Part shown: positions 52,384 through 62,061 of the stretch, piece after piece
How positions within the stretch are numbered: the first letter of the stretch is position 1
Layout: each line of letters starts with the position of its first letter
Assembly (NCBI GenBank): GCA_900291925.1
Contig: UWYS01000010.1
Location: 744,001-808,000 of the forward strand
From: Thecaphora thlaspeos
Taxonomy: Eukaryota; Basidiomycota; Ustilaginomycetes; Urocystidales; Glomosporiaceae
Reading direction: 5' to 3'
Length of the DNA: 64,000 nucleotides
Translations under genes and position numbers: made by a program
The notes under the pieces: generated by a model
The model's input: the letters and a program-made list of their open reading frames with translations, nothing else
Told to the model about the DNA's origin: nothing
The model's database searches: none

Positions 52384-53284
52384 GATTCGAACGAGGGCAT
52401 TCGGAGCCTCTGGACGGTAGTGACTGGGCAAGAATTCTCGCACCTGCCGCAGACTGAGAGGTGATGAAATGGATACTGCCCCTTCTCAGCGACGTGACGA
52501 ATGGAGGAGAGGGGGTTGCCAGGCCTCACGCCCCAGTTGACTACTCTCGGACTGCAGACGGATCGAAGGTGGGTTGAAACGGCAACGATACCGGCTGACC
52601 CACTTGGAGGTGGGCGCCGTCGAGTCCCACCCTCCGACACACAAAAGCAGCAGAAATGCGTAGTGTTGGCGTAAAAAGGCGGATGGTCTGGAGGATGGGG
52701 TGAAGCGAGGCTGACCGCAGCGCGGCGGTCTGGGCAGGCACGGTGGCGTTCACAAATTACAGTAGCTGAAACGGCGCCAGGGCGATAGTCGGGGGGTTCG
52801 GAAGGCAAGCCCAACGGGCGAGAGAGAGCTTGGCAGAGAACGACACCAAGGGTGCGGTAGCGAACAGCGTCGCCGGCTGCTTGGCGCCACCGGCGCGCGA
52901 ACAAGAGGAAAGCCTGGTCAGCGACTCGGGCCACGGCGCGCCACTGGTGCCGACCGATAGAGAGAAAGACATGGACAGCGGCGCAGGCGGCATGCCAGAG
53001 GCAACCGGGGAAGAACGAGGCCGAGAAAGGGTTGTCCTGATGGACTCCCGGTGCCACAAAGGGCAGGGTAGCTCAGAGAGCCGGTCCTCCTGGATGCCGC
53101 GCGGGGTGGTGGCGAGCGCCCGCGCCGGCGAGGAAGCTTCTAAGCCGACGCAGACCCTTGCTGGAAGTTTACGGACTCAGCAATGAGGCGGCAAGGGCAC
53201 TGGTACTTGGGCCTCGGCCCGCCGCATTTAGCGCAGATGTGCGGGTAGGCGCAGGCTTGGCGTCGCGGGGCTATGGCGAGGAAA

Positions 53285-53540
53285 TCAGGAGGGAGAAATA
53301 CCGCAGCGCAGAGGACAACAGCGAGCAAGAGAGCAGCGATGGAGGGAAGGAGGAGACAGCTGGCGCAAGGACGGCCGAGCTGGCAGCCCATGTGCCAACT
53401 GCCAGCAGAGCTACCGGCACGACAGACTTACGACCCACACGGCCTTCTCGGCCGTGCTTCAGCAGAATGTCGAGTAGCTCGGAATTATCAGGAGTCTCGG
53501 TCGGTCCTGGCGACAATATCTGGGATTGTGATCTCACTCT
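53285..53540 (+). repeat. Dispersed repeat family 2, copy 1
   Basis: Shares with 58810-59045, in the same orientation, the blocks GCGAGCAAGAGAG, GACAGCTGGCG, CCA(A/G)CTGCCAGC, ACTTACGACCCACACGGCC (second copy ACTAACGACCCACCCGGCC) and GAGTCTCGGTC-like ends. No conserved frame. Confidence 0.6.
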
Positions 53541-54463
53541 GTCTCCGATTCGGCGTTCTGGACCCGCTCGGGAATCAACACCATGCAGCTCGTCAGCCCA
53601 CTTTCTGCCAGCCTGGATCCTGGCCCTTTTTTTTGTTCCACATCAGTCGATTCGCTTCCTGAGCTCTTGAGCTTTGCTTTTTTGCTCATCAGCTCTAATC
53701 GTTACGATGCTACTTGTCGATCCTGCCATGTCTTGATCTTGGAGGCAGCAGCCCTGGCCTGCTCGACGAGCTACGCGTGGCGACGTAGTCACTTCGAGAC
53801 GGAAATGACTCGGGAGGGGAGGGGAGATGGCCGGCAAGAACACAAAGCCTGCCAGCACATGTTCGCATGAGAAAAAGGGACGGCATTTCACCACACTGGC
53901 ACCCGACTCGGACCGACACGGCGGTGAGCCAGACAACATTTCGAGCAACTCCGGTCCGAGTCGGTCCTTAGAATTAGGGGAGGCCGGATCAGACCACGGT
54001 GCTCGAACGACCGCCACCGTGGGAACCAGTGTCCCTCGGCTTCTTCCAGAGTTTCGTCGTCGGCCTTCCCAGGATTCGGTCCGGGCCTCATTGAGGAAGA
54101 AGGCAAAGACAAAGAGGAGACGTGGGACACTCTCGCCCTGCTCAACTTTGCGAGTGGGACCTCTAACTCGGGGCACAAACTTATCGGTGAGCTCCGTCTT
54201 GCGCGCGCGAGAGCTTTGAGCTTGAGTACTTAGGCAACTGAGCCAGGATAGCGAAAGGCCTCAAAGTGGTCGAGGACTTCTGTCTGTAAGATGCGACGCC
54301 GAACCGATTTCTTCTACGCCCATCAGTCCATCACCCCTCGCCCTTCTGTCTCGCTGACCTCTCCTAACCGTCGTCTTCTCTCAATTCTCTCTAGCCAGCC
54401 TCGCTCCACCTCTCCTTCTACCATCCACCATTTCTTCCAAAGAAGCAGCCTTTCCGACACAAG

Positions 54464-55933
54464 ATGAAGATACCCTTCTTTCTCCCCATTTACCTGCTGT
54501 CTAGCGTCTTGACGCTTCTAGCCGCAGGCCAGAACCCGAAAGCTGCCCTCGTCTACACCGACGTCAAGATCGACGACCTCCTCGCCCTGCATGTCCTTCG
54601 CTCCATTCACAGGTACGACTCCATCGTGATTGTAATCACCGGGGTGGAGGACATTGTTACGGCTCATCGCGTCATCAGCACCTTCCTCTCCAACACGCCG
54701 GTCAAGCCAGGCGTCAAGCAGCCCGAAGTTGAGGTGTTGTACGGTCAGACTCCATTCGCTGAGCCCGCTCCGCATGAAGCTAACTGGAAGAAGATCGGGG
54801 CCCTGTTCAGCGTAGAAGACGCGAGGCAATACGATATACAAAGCCTTGAGGCCTCCCTGCAGGGCAGAACTGTCGACATCTTCCAAATCGCTCCCGTTAC
54901 GCGCCCCGACTCAGCCATCCTCCTCGACCAACCTCACAGCTTCTACATCTCTCTCTATCATGCCACTCTTGGATACAACACTCGAGGGTACGACGTGCAG
55001 GGTCGATTCTTAGGCGAACAAGAGCAGGCCGAATTCGCCACCAGTCTGGAAGCACGTCTCGCTCATAGCAACCCTGAGGGTTCGAAATTACGATACGTGG
55101 TTGCGACCGATGCGTCCGCCTCGACCTGGCAAGGAACGGACGGAGGCACACAGCTAATGAAGGATCTCGAGGCGCACATTCCACCGCAGTTTCTCAACTT
55201 TGCGCTGTGGGACCCCTTTCCGCAGAGACAATTCGAAGCGGTGGCGAGATACATGGAACATTTCGGTGATGTACGTGCCGAGGAGGTGAGGGCCGTTCCA
55301 GCCCTTTGGAGAAAAGCTTTCAACGACCAGGACTTGCAGAGCACTCTTATCAACGAAGGCTACGCGGCGGACAGACCGATGGACGCTATCCAATACTCTC
55401 GATCTCACTACGACAACAAGGACGATCTTGCTTGGCGGCTTCGGGAGCAGTATCTGAAACGCTCTCAAGACATCGTCCTCCCTTTCCTCAGAGCCCACAT
55501 ACAATACACCTTCGAAGGCGAAGGAGGCAGCGCATCTCAGGAAGAGACGTCTATCAGTCGGCTTATCGTGCGCTTCGAGAAGGGCATCGTGCCGATGTTT
55601 GGCGAGAACACGGAGATAGAGGCGTACGACGCCAACCACATCCTCGCCGTCCTTCACGCCATAGACAACCACAGTCTGCGTAGATTTGAACTGGAGTCCA
55701 TTCACGACGAAACGTCTGGGAGAGTGCGAGCCGCGCAAATCAAGGAGGTCCAAATCGGCGGACACGGATACAAGATTACGCCCCGTGAAAAGGGATGGGC
55801 GCAAGGGAAGTTGCCGCAGTTGTTTGGATCGGTCACAGACATAACCAGCTCGTCTATGAGCCATTTCCATCTCAAGAGGAGGTCATGGAGATGGCAGTCC
55901 ATCGGCTCGAAGTGGTACGGTGGAAGCAGGTAA
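54464..55933 (+). CDS. Secreted protein with nucleoside-hydrolase-like metal motif
   Basis: 489 residues, no intron, ATG in a good context (ACAAGATGAAG). Residues 1-22 (IPFFLPIYLLSSVLTLLAAG) are a signal peptide. Just after it comes ALVYTDVKIDDLLALHVL, resembling the N-terminal DTDxGxDDxxAL motif that binds Ca2+ and ribose in inosine-uridine nucleoside hydrolases; here the first Asp is Tyr, the other three Asp are kept. The next segment SIVIVITGVEDIVTAHRVIS fits the following strand and helix. Late in the protein, EAYDANHILAVLHAIDNHSL resembles the C-terminal DPLAVA metal loop. The middle (residues 90-370) I cannot align. It could hydrolyse extracellular nucleosides or have lost activity. It lies in a repeat-rich secreted-protein region. 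The pyrimidine-rich stretch before the ATG is a typical leader. Confidence 0.6.
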   Translation: MKIPFFLPIYLLSSVLTLLAAGQNPKAALVYTDVKIDDLLALHVLRSIHRYDSIVIVITGVEDIVTAHRVISTFLSNTPVKPGVKQPEVEVLYGQTPFAEPAPHEANWKKIGALFSVEDARQYDIQSLEASLQGRTVDIFQIAPVTRPDSAILLDQPHSFYISLYHATLGYNTRGYDVQGRFLGEQEQAEFATSLEARLAHSNPEGSKLRYVVATDASASTWQGTDGGTQLMKDLEAHIPPQFLNFALWDPFPQRQFEAVARYMEHFGDVRAEEVRAVPALWRKAFNDQDLQSTLINEGYAADRPMDAIQYSRSHYDNKDDLAWRLREQYLKRSQDIVLPFLRAHIQYTFEGEGGSASQEETSISRLIVRFEKGIVPMFGENTEIEAYDANHILAVLHAIDNHSLRRFELESIHDETSGRVRAAQIKEVQIGGHGYKITPREKGWAQGKLPQLFGSVTDITSSSMSHFHLKRRSWRWQSIGSKWYGGSR

Positions 55934-56507
55934 CAAGTCCAACGGGCGAGGTTGGCCGTTGACTCTACCGGTCGCACGCTCCAAGCTGCTAGTTCCCCTT
56001 TGTCCTCCCACTCTCTTTGCCATCGGTTCCGTCTCCCATCACAGCTTTCGCTCCAACGATCATCTCTTTTCGATTCGTTCGCTCGAGCTCCACTCCGTTA
56101 TATTGATCCTTTGTGCCATCTGTCTCGTCTCATCAACACAGGCGGCTCCCTTGACCTCGAATTCACACTCATCCTTCACTGGCGCTTGGTGTGCCGTTGA
56201 ACGTGGACGTCGCTTTAAAATCACCGTTCTTTAGATCGGGTTCGAGCGCCTCTACACCAATGGCAAGATACCGTCAACTGGGCCAGTGTAGGTGAGCGCA
56301 TGCATCCCCGTACGAGAACGGCACCAATGTGCTCGTCATCCTTGCTTCACTGGGCGTTGACGGGCTATTTTTCAGAGTCTCGCCCTCGTTTACGGCCGCG
56401 ATACTTCCAAGCCAGATGCAGCCGCTTCTCATCGTCGCTCTGAGCTCTCCCAGCAGGAGTCTTCGTGGACATGTACAGAAGATGGCTTTGAGTGAAAGCA
56501 GGAAACT

Positions 56508-56600
56508 AAAATCCCGGCTCCGACCAACCACACAACGAGAGACATAGCATAGGATTGTGGCAAGATGGGTGGCCCACGCCGCGTCGCCACATGACGCATA
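56508..56600 (-). repeat. Dispersed repeat family 1, copy 3 (internally deleted)
   Basis: The minus strand reads CATGTGGCGACGCGGCGTGG and CCACCCATCTTGCCAC, then jumps directly to AATCCTATGCTATGTCTCTC and GGTCGGAGCCGGGA. Compared with copy 1 about 100 internal bases are missing. Confidence 0.75.
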
Positions 56601-56735
56601 GGTATCAGCGCTTTGCGCCAAACGGTACTTGGCTTTTTCGTTGGAGGAGGCGCTGATTGGAGAAGTGATACTGGTAAAAAGTGTGTGAAAAGGAGAGGGA
56701 CGAGCTTGCGAGGCGAGGTGAGCAGAGCGAGACGA

Positions 56736-57085
56736 ACATATGACTTGCCAGAGCCGCTAAGTGGACACTGCGAGGTCTCAGTCGAGGCCGCAAGGGCCGG
56801 CCGGTCGAGCGCGGGATGAGAGCAAGGCGAGAGAAGGGGCCAGGGCGCGAGAGAATGTAGAACAAAGTGATTACACGCAGGGAGCGAAAGGAAACATGGT
56901 GGGGGCAAAACCAGTGGATGGAAAACGGAAGGGTGACGGCGACGGATGAGAGAAGTGATGGTGGGGTCGCCAGCGAGGTGAGGTGCCAGTGAGGTGAGGT
57001 GCCAGCTCATACTTTGGATCGGGAGCATCCCACGCACGTGCCCCAGCATCAGGAAGAACGAGACTGATCGATAGAGAAGGGGGAA
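56736..57085 (+). repeat. Dispersed repeat family 3, copy 1
   Basis: It shares AGACGAACATATGA.TTGCC at the left and GGTGCCAGCTCATAC.TT with CATCC.ACGC.C at the right with 60735-61085, in the same orientation. Each copy lies just outside the tandem six-cysteine gene pair, one on either side. Confidence 0.6.
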
Positions 57086-57245
57086 GTCGGTGGAGAAGCT
57101 CGAAAGAAGAGACGGACTAGCGCGACATTATGAAGGTTGCCTGGGGCCCGAACACGCCGCCGGCAGCACAGCTTCGAGCCTCGGCAGTGACATCCGGGGC
57201 CACGGTTCGAGCGTTCCTCCAGACGGGGATCGATGGGCCGAATCC

Positions 57246-58008
57246 TCACGGAACCTTGATCGGGGGACAATCGATGTACTTGTTCGCTTTGTTTTTGGCC
57301 CCGGTGTCCTTTGGGAGATCCTTGAGCTCGCAGGTGCTCTGAGGGTTCGTAACGAGGTTGAGGTAGACATCGTCGGTCTGATCGTCAGGGGCAAAGGTGA
57401 CGTTTCCGATTCCTATGATGTGATTGCAGAAGTAGCTTGAGGAGATACAGGGCAGGCGGTTAGAAGTAGCTGTCAGCATACTGACGACGTCGCCGACAGC
57501 GCCACTCGACACAAGTACGCGTAAGAACACTGGCAACGCCATCCAGGTTGGACGCCTTGGGAGACGTTAGGGCGAGTCGCGACGCAATGACTACTCACCT
57601 CTTACTGGTTTCCAACCAGCCTCCCCAAAGATCAAACCTTATGCCCGGAAACCAGCCATCAATCTTCGGTACGGGGTTCACCGTCTCATAGTAGCACATG
57701 CAGGCAGCCTTGCTGTTGACGTTGGGGAAAGGCGGCTTGCACATCGACTTGGCCTGCTCCAACATCTCCTCCTTCCTTCTCTGTTATTGGAGCAAGAGGC
57801 AAAACGCCCACTCGGCCTTATCAGCATACAGCTCATCTCATCTGACCGAAAAGATTTCGGGCGACCGCTTCGGAGACAGTCTTGAAAGAGGGCGGCTCCT
57901 CACATCTTCGGTACTGCCCTTAAGCCAGTAATCGAAACCCTTCTGCTCGCCGGCGGCAACAGCAATGGCTGAGGCAAGGTAGATGGTGAGAACCAGAATT
58001 GTTTTCAT
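57246..58008 (-). CDS. Six-cysteine small secreted protein 1 (three exons)
   Basis: Exons 58008-57904, 57780-57599 and 57435-57246 on the minus strand. The introns have donors GTGAGG and GTGAGT, branch sites TGCTGATAAG and TGCTGACAG, and acceptors AACAG and TCAAG; the product is 158 residues. Residues 1-19 (KTILVLTIYLASAIAVAAG) form a signal peptide. The mature part has six cysteines, all shared with the neighbour at 59139-59926: one in SMCKPPFP, two in KAACMCYYETV, then YFCNH, QSTCELKD and KYIDCPP. Shared core blocks are GIGNVTFAPDDQTDDVYL and TGAKNKANKYIDC. The even, conserved cysteine number suggests three disulfides and a stable extracellular protein. I recognise no known family; effector or cell-wall-related roles are inferred from context. 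Both genes are intact. Confidence 0.8.
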
Positions 58009-58165
58009 GCCTGGTGAACAATGCAACGTGTGTTTGGGCGAGAGTGTTTGAAGGGCGGCGACGGGATGGTAGAGAGCTTCAGCCAAGGTGAAGACAGATG
58101 GAGAGAAAGAAGGCGAGGTGCGTTGGAAGCAGAGGGAGGAGGAAAGTGGGGCGTCAACTCGATGC

Positions 58166-58172
58166 TTTATAT
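58166..58172 (-). promoter_or_regulatory. TATA box of six-cysteine gene 1
   Basis: The minus strand reads CCAAAGGGATATAAAGCATC, about 160 bases before the ATG. The same block with the same flanks stands before gene 2 at 60075-60081, so the promoter was duplicated with the gene. Confidence 0.6.
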
Positions 58173-58199
58173 CCCTTTGGCTGACCCCCCCCACCTTTT

Positions 58200-59138
58200 C
58201 GCTGTACTGGATCTTCCTCCGAGCGCCGAGGTGAGGTCCACCGATGTCCGTTGCGGACTGGCGGCCCTTCCTAACCGATCTCGGACGACCCACTATAGGG
58301 AGCCAGAGGCAGTAGCCTGGACGGTCACGCGCATTTGCTGCCGGGCTGCCAAGTTCACCCGAGTCACAGTCTGCCGTGTGGGCGTCCGGATCATGGAATG
58401 CCTTTCCGTTCATACCGTGCCTTTCTCGAAGAAACGGTAATAGCAAGCAGCTCGCTGTGACGCACCTAGTGCAGTCCTTTTCGCACCCCGTTGCTTGCCC
58501 ACTCTTTGTGATGCGACTTTTCCGAGAAGACCCAAGATGGCCCTGAAATAGGACTTGTCAACCCGTCAGCCGCACACGCAGAGGGGTAGGTCACGACGGG
58601 AAACAACTAGTTGCCGACCCACCCGACAGTGGTGGCTCGCGTGCTCCCAGCCTGGGCCGAGTGGGGCCTGGCTGGACGAGCGCCGCACGAAGAGCGAGGT
58701 GAAGCATGCTAGCAAAGACAGGAGCTGGCGAGGACATGGAGATAGAAAGGACGAAGCAATATCAGGAATAAGAGCAGAGATGGCGGCCAGAGCGAGAACG
58801 AAGCGGGGAGAGACAGAACTGCCACGGCGCTGGCGACGTCGGCGAGCAAGAGAGTAGTTAACAATGGGGAACGAGAGAGGGACAGCTGGCGAGTAGGCTG
58901 TCATGCGGGCGAACCCATTTGCCAGCTGCCAGCGGGACTACGCGGCTTGGCGGACTAACGACCCACCCGGCCTCTCAGCCATGAACTAGCATAGCTCCGA
59001 GGCATGACAAAGACGTCCGGAGTCACGGCTAGAGCGTCCATCTCGGCCGAATCGATTGGCCGTGAACCGCGAAGGGAACGGTCTTAACGGCGTTCGACTG
59101 CCAAGCCAGGCGACAAGCGAGCCTATCGAGCCAGCCCT
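58200..59138. other. Spacer between the tandem six-cysteine genes
   Basis: This holds the upstream region of gene 1 (matching 60062-60170 before gene 2) and dispersed repeat family 2, copy 2, at about 58810-59045. No other gene is seen. Confidence 0.5.
58810..59045 (+). repeat. Dispersed repeat family 2, copy 2
   Basis: Relative of 53285-53540: GGCGAGCAAGAGAG, GGACAGCTGGCGAG, TTGCCAGCTGCCAGCGGGAC, ACTAACGACCCACCCGGCC and GTCCGGAGTC follow in the same order and orientation. Confidence 0.6.
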
Positions 59139-59926
59139 TCACTTATCCTTCTTTCGGGGACAATCGATGTACTTGTTCGCTTTGTCTTTGGCTCCGGTGC
59201 CGACTTGGACGTCCTTGAGCACGCAGGTGCTTTCGGAGTTCGCATGGAGGCCGAGGTAGACGCTGTCGGTCTGATCATGAGCCCCAAAGGTGATGTTTCC
59301 GAACCCCATGATGAAAGCGCAGTGGTATCTGAATGGGGTGCAGGATAGGGAGCAAGGAGTTATTGTCAGCAAACTGACGACGTTTCTGACAGAGCGAGTC
59401 GACGAAAAGCTGCATAGGACCACTATGCAGCGTTGCTGCGGTCGTCGCCCATGATGATGGGAGACGCTCGGGGTCGTCGCGACGCGATGGCAACTCACAC
59501 CTTATCGTTCTCGAAAGGGCTCCCAGACTTAATCTCAAAATCTCCACCGACATACCAGGCATCGATGTGCGGCTCTGGATGAACGGTTCGATAGTAGCAC
59601 GCGCAGGCACCCTTCGTGTTGACGCTGGGGGCAGGGGCCTTGCACTTCTCAGCGGCATACTGGCGCACTACAAACGCCCTTTTCTGTTGTTCCGAGACCA
59701 AAAGGAATAGGCCCACTTGGCCCTATCAGCCCACGTCCCATCTCAGATGACGGAAAAGAATTCCAGGTACTCGCTTTGGAGGGAGTCTCGTGGAAGGCGA
59801 ACGGCTACTCACGGTCTCGTACATCTTTTTGATGTCACTGTGAATCGACTCGAGACTCTTGTGCTCAACGGCGGCAACAGCAAGAGCCGAGGCGAGGAAG
59901 ATAGTGAGAAGGAGAGTGATCTTCAT
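59139..59926 (-). CDS. Six-cysteine small secreted protein 2 (three exons)
   Basis: Exons 59926-59813, 59683-59499 and 59328-59139 on the minus strand. Donors are GTGAGT and GTGAGT, branch sites GCTGATAGGG and TGCTGACAA, acceptors AACAG and TTCAG. Intron positions and phases (0 and 2) equal those of gene 1, and exon 3 has the same length (190 bases). The product has 162 residues. The signal peptide is KITLLLTIFLASALAVAAV. Conserved with gene 1 are EKCKAPAP, VNTKGACACYYRTVHPEPHI, GFGNITFGAHDQTDSVYL, STCVLKD and TGAKDKANKYIDC; the region around EIKSGSPFENDK differs strongly. Retained cysteines and frame against many substitutions suggest both copies are under selection to keep the fold while the surface changes. 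No family is recognised. Confidence 0.8.
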
Positions 59927-60074
59927 GCCTAACGAAGGATACGACTTGTGGATGAATAGATTGTATAGAGAGCGGCGATGAGAGCTAAGAAGGCAACTGG
60001 AGGTAGGTGGAGAGAAAGAAGGCGAGGTGCGTTGGAAGCAGAGGGAGGAGGAAAGTGGGGCGTCGAATCGATGC

Positions 60075-60081
60075 TTTATAT
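60075..60081 (-). promoter_or_regulatory. TATA box of six-cysteine gene 2
   Basis: CCAAAGGGATATAAAGCATC on the minus strand, about 150 bases before the ATG. About 90 bases around it are nearly identical to the gene 1 promoter (CCTTTTCGCTGTAC and ATCTTCCTCCGAGCGCCGAG on the + strand in both). Confidence 0.6.
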
Positions 60082-60199
60082 CCCTTTGGCTGACCCTCCC
60101 ACCTTTTCGCTGTACCAGATCTTCCTCCGAGCGCCGAGATGAGGTCCACCGGTGTCCCCTGAGACTTGATGCCCCTTTTCAGTCGACCTCGGACGACGC

Positions 60200-61220
60200 A
60201 CCAAGAAAGCAACAGCTGTAGCCAGGAAGGTCACGCCCACCTGCTGGCTTGAACTCAGCCGTGTGGGAGGGACGGGTGACTGTGTTCCTTTGTTTTTTGT
60301 TCTGTGATGAGGTGGGGCCGGCAGTTTCTCTCTTCTTACACCTCCCGCTTCTCGGCGTTTTTCCTTTGACCCACTCTCTTCCGTCTCTGTAATTCTGCTC
60401 GACCCTTCCTCGATAATATCACCGTCCCGAGCAGCTCGCCGTGACGCCCCTGGTCTAGATCTATTCGCATACTCCCGCCTTCCTATTCGTATTGGTGTGA
60501 CTGTCCCGTGAAAGAGCCCCGATACGGCCCTGAGCCATTACTACTGACGCCGAGTCTCCATTGTTCGATAGCTCGGTGCTTCAAGTGGCAGGTGACTTCA
60601 GGTGCCGTCCACGCGACCCATAGCGACGAGTCTCTCACGCCCAAGGCCAGATCCTTCCCTTTTCTGTTCCATCACAGCTTCATGCACCAACTCGAGCTAC
60701 GACGCTGGATATAGATACGGAAAGCAGAGGAAGACGAACATATGAGTTGCCGAAATCACAAAGGAGACCGCGCGAGCTTTCAGCCGAAGCCCAAAGACGC
60801 GCGAGAACGTAGAAGAGTGTAAGTACTTACAGGGAACGAGCAAGAACCTAGTTAGAGGGAGGGGATGAGGGGGTGAAAAAGGGAAAGAGGGACGGCGGCG
60901 ACGACGACGACGACGACGACGAGAAGTAAAGGTGGGAGAGTAGGCGAACTGGTGAATGAAGCCAGCAAGGGGCGTTCCAGCAAGGTGGAGTGTCAGCAAG
61001 GTAGGGTGCCAGCTCATACCTTCGAGCTGACACATCCTACGCCCATACCCAAGCGCCAGAATGTCTCGGTGGCCGGCCGTTGATGACAAAGCTGCAGGAG
61101 AAAGGGAGAGGGACATATAGATTGCGGGCAGGACACGAGCCTGAGCTCAAAGGAGGCTCGCGACACACGGGAAAAACGGCGTGTCGGTCGAGCGCAAGAA
61201 GAGCGACAGGTAAGGGAGGG
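60200..61220. other. Repeat-containing intergenic region
   Basis: Upstream sequence of six-cysteine gene 2 followed by dispersed repeat family 3, copy 2 (about 60735-61085), which includes a GACGAC triplet run at 60897-60922. No gene is seen. Confidence 0.5.
60735..61085 (+). repeat. Dispersed repeat family 3, copy 2
   Basis: Relative of 56736-57085, with AGACGAACATATGAGTTGCC at the left and GGTGCCAGCTCATACCTT at the right. Its middle is replaced by a GAC repeat. Confidence 0.6.
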
Positions 61221-61901
61221 CTATAGGGCAGGGAGAAGCGACAAGGAGACTCTGGCGTGCGGCGACGACAAATATGATGGAGGAGAGGAGGGAGGGACAG
61301 GGAGACATCGCGCGGCTATGGAGGCAGGGCAACGGCCAATCACCCAGACATGCACGCCCTCTCGCTCATGGAGCACTGATGGATGCCATTGAGAGGCGGA
61401 GAAGGTTGAAGACCTCCTGTTGCAGCTGTTGCTATTGCAGTGGCGGCGGTGGTGGCAACAGCGGGGAGCGCTGGTCGAGGTGCAGGACACCACACCTTGA
61501 ATCGTCTGAGAGAGGCCACTCAGCTGCGATTCGATCACCTCGTTACGAGTTTCGGTGCCGCTGGAGCTTCGTACGCTGCACGGCATGTTACGGGCATTCG
61601 ATACCATCGCGCGGGCGTTGCTTGCTGCGGACAGAACGGTAGGCGACGGAGACTGTGACAGAGTTGGCGATCGGGGCAGCATCGGTACTTTGATCGTCTT
61701 CTTAGCAAGCTTGGGCTGGATGGCCGGCGGAGTGCGATTTTGGTCCGCGGTTGCCCAGATGTAAGTCCCGGATGATGACGGGCTCGATGCAGGCACAGCG
61801 AGTCGGGAACTCACTTCACCCAAGCTGTCTACAACAGAAGGCCTGAACGAAGCAGTGGAATGTCGCAGGGAAGGACCGGCAGCTTCTCCAGCGGGCGTCA
61901 T
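61221..61901 (-). CDS. Hypothetical Ser/Thr-rich protein, doubtful
   Basis: An ATG at 61901 opens 226 codons. The first 140 residues are Ser/Pro/Ala-rich with a short basic block (PKLAKKTIKVPML). The remainder (CCHHRRHCNSNSCNRRSS and on) looks like translated noncoding sequence over a CAGCAG/CCGCC-rich stretch. A GTGAGT donor right after SVVDSLGE suggests that the real gene, if any, is spliced differently. No signal peptide and no known domain. Confidence 0.25.
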   Translation of the reverse strand: MTPAGEAAGPSLRHSTASFRPSVVDSLGEVSSRLAVPASSPSSSGTYIWATADQNRTPPAIQPKLAKKTIKVPMLPRSPTLSQSPSPTVLSAASNARAMVSNARNMPCSVRSSSGTETRNEVIESQLSGLSQTIQGVVSCTSTSAPRCCHHRRHCNSNSCNRRSSTFSASQWHPSVLHEREGVHVWVIGRCPASIAARCLPVPPSSPPSYLSSPHARVSLSLLPAL

Positions 61902-62061
61902 CGCTTAGGGGCATGCCCTTGGACTTCGAGGCGGCGCTGCCGAAACGACGTGTGGTGACGCCGGGAAGAGCATAACGCGAAGCTATCGGTCGAGCTTCTC
62001 AACCCCGTGGAACCAGCTCACCAGTGTGTCCGGCGGATCGCGGTCGAACGGATCGAGGAAC

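Larger units (their letters stand above)
51554..54463. other. Repeat-rich intergenic region
   Basis: Contains dispersed repeat family 1 (copy 2) and family 2 (copy 1). A 352-codon minus-strand frame (51999-53057) runs through repeat sequence and is not supported as a gene. The frames at 53.6-54.2 kb overlap each other on both strands and show no motif. A CT-rich leader for the 54464 gene begins near 54330. Confidence 0.5.
55934..57245. other. Repeat-rich intergenic region
   Basis: Contains dispersed repeat family 1 (copy 3, 56508-56600) and family 3 (copy 1, 56736-57085). No convincing gene is present. Confidence 0.5.

Noticed and set aside
51999..53057. 352-codon minus-strand open frame
   Set aside because: It runs through dispersed repeat family 1 and flanks; the other copies of that repeat do not preserve the frame.
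53643..54219. Overlapping open frames of 177 (-) and 130 (+) codons
   Set aside because: They overlap on opposite strands, lack signal peptide or motif, and composition gives no preference for either.
56230..56290. tRNA-like B-box (GGGTTCGAGCGCC)
   Set aside because: No A-box or cloverleaf could be built upstream; no other tRNA gene was found in the window by reading.
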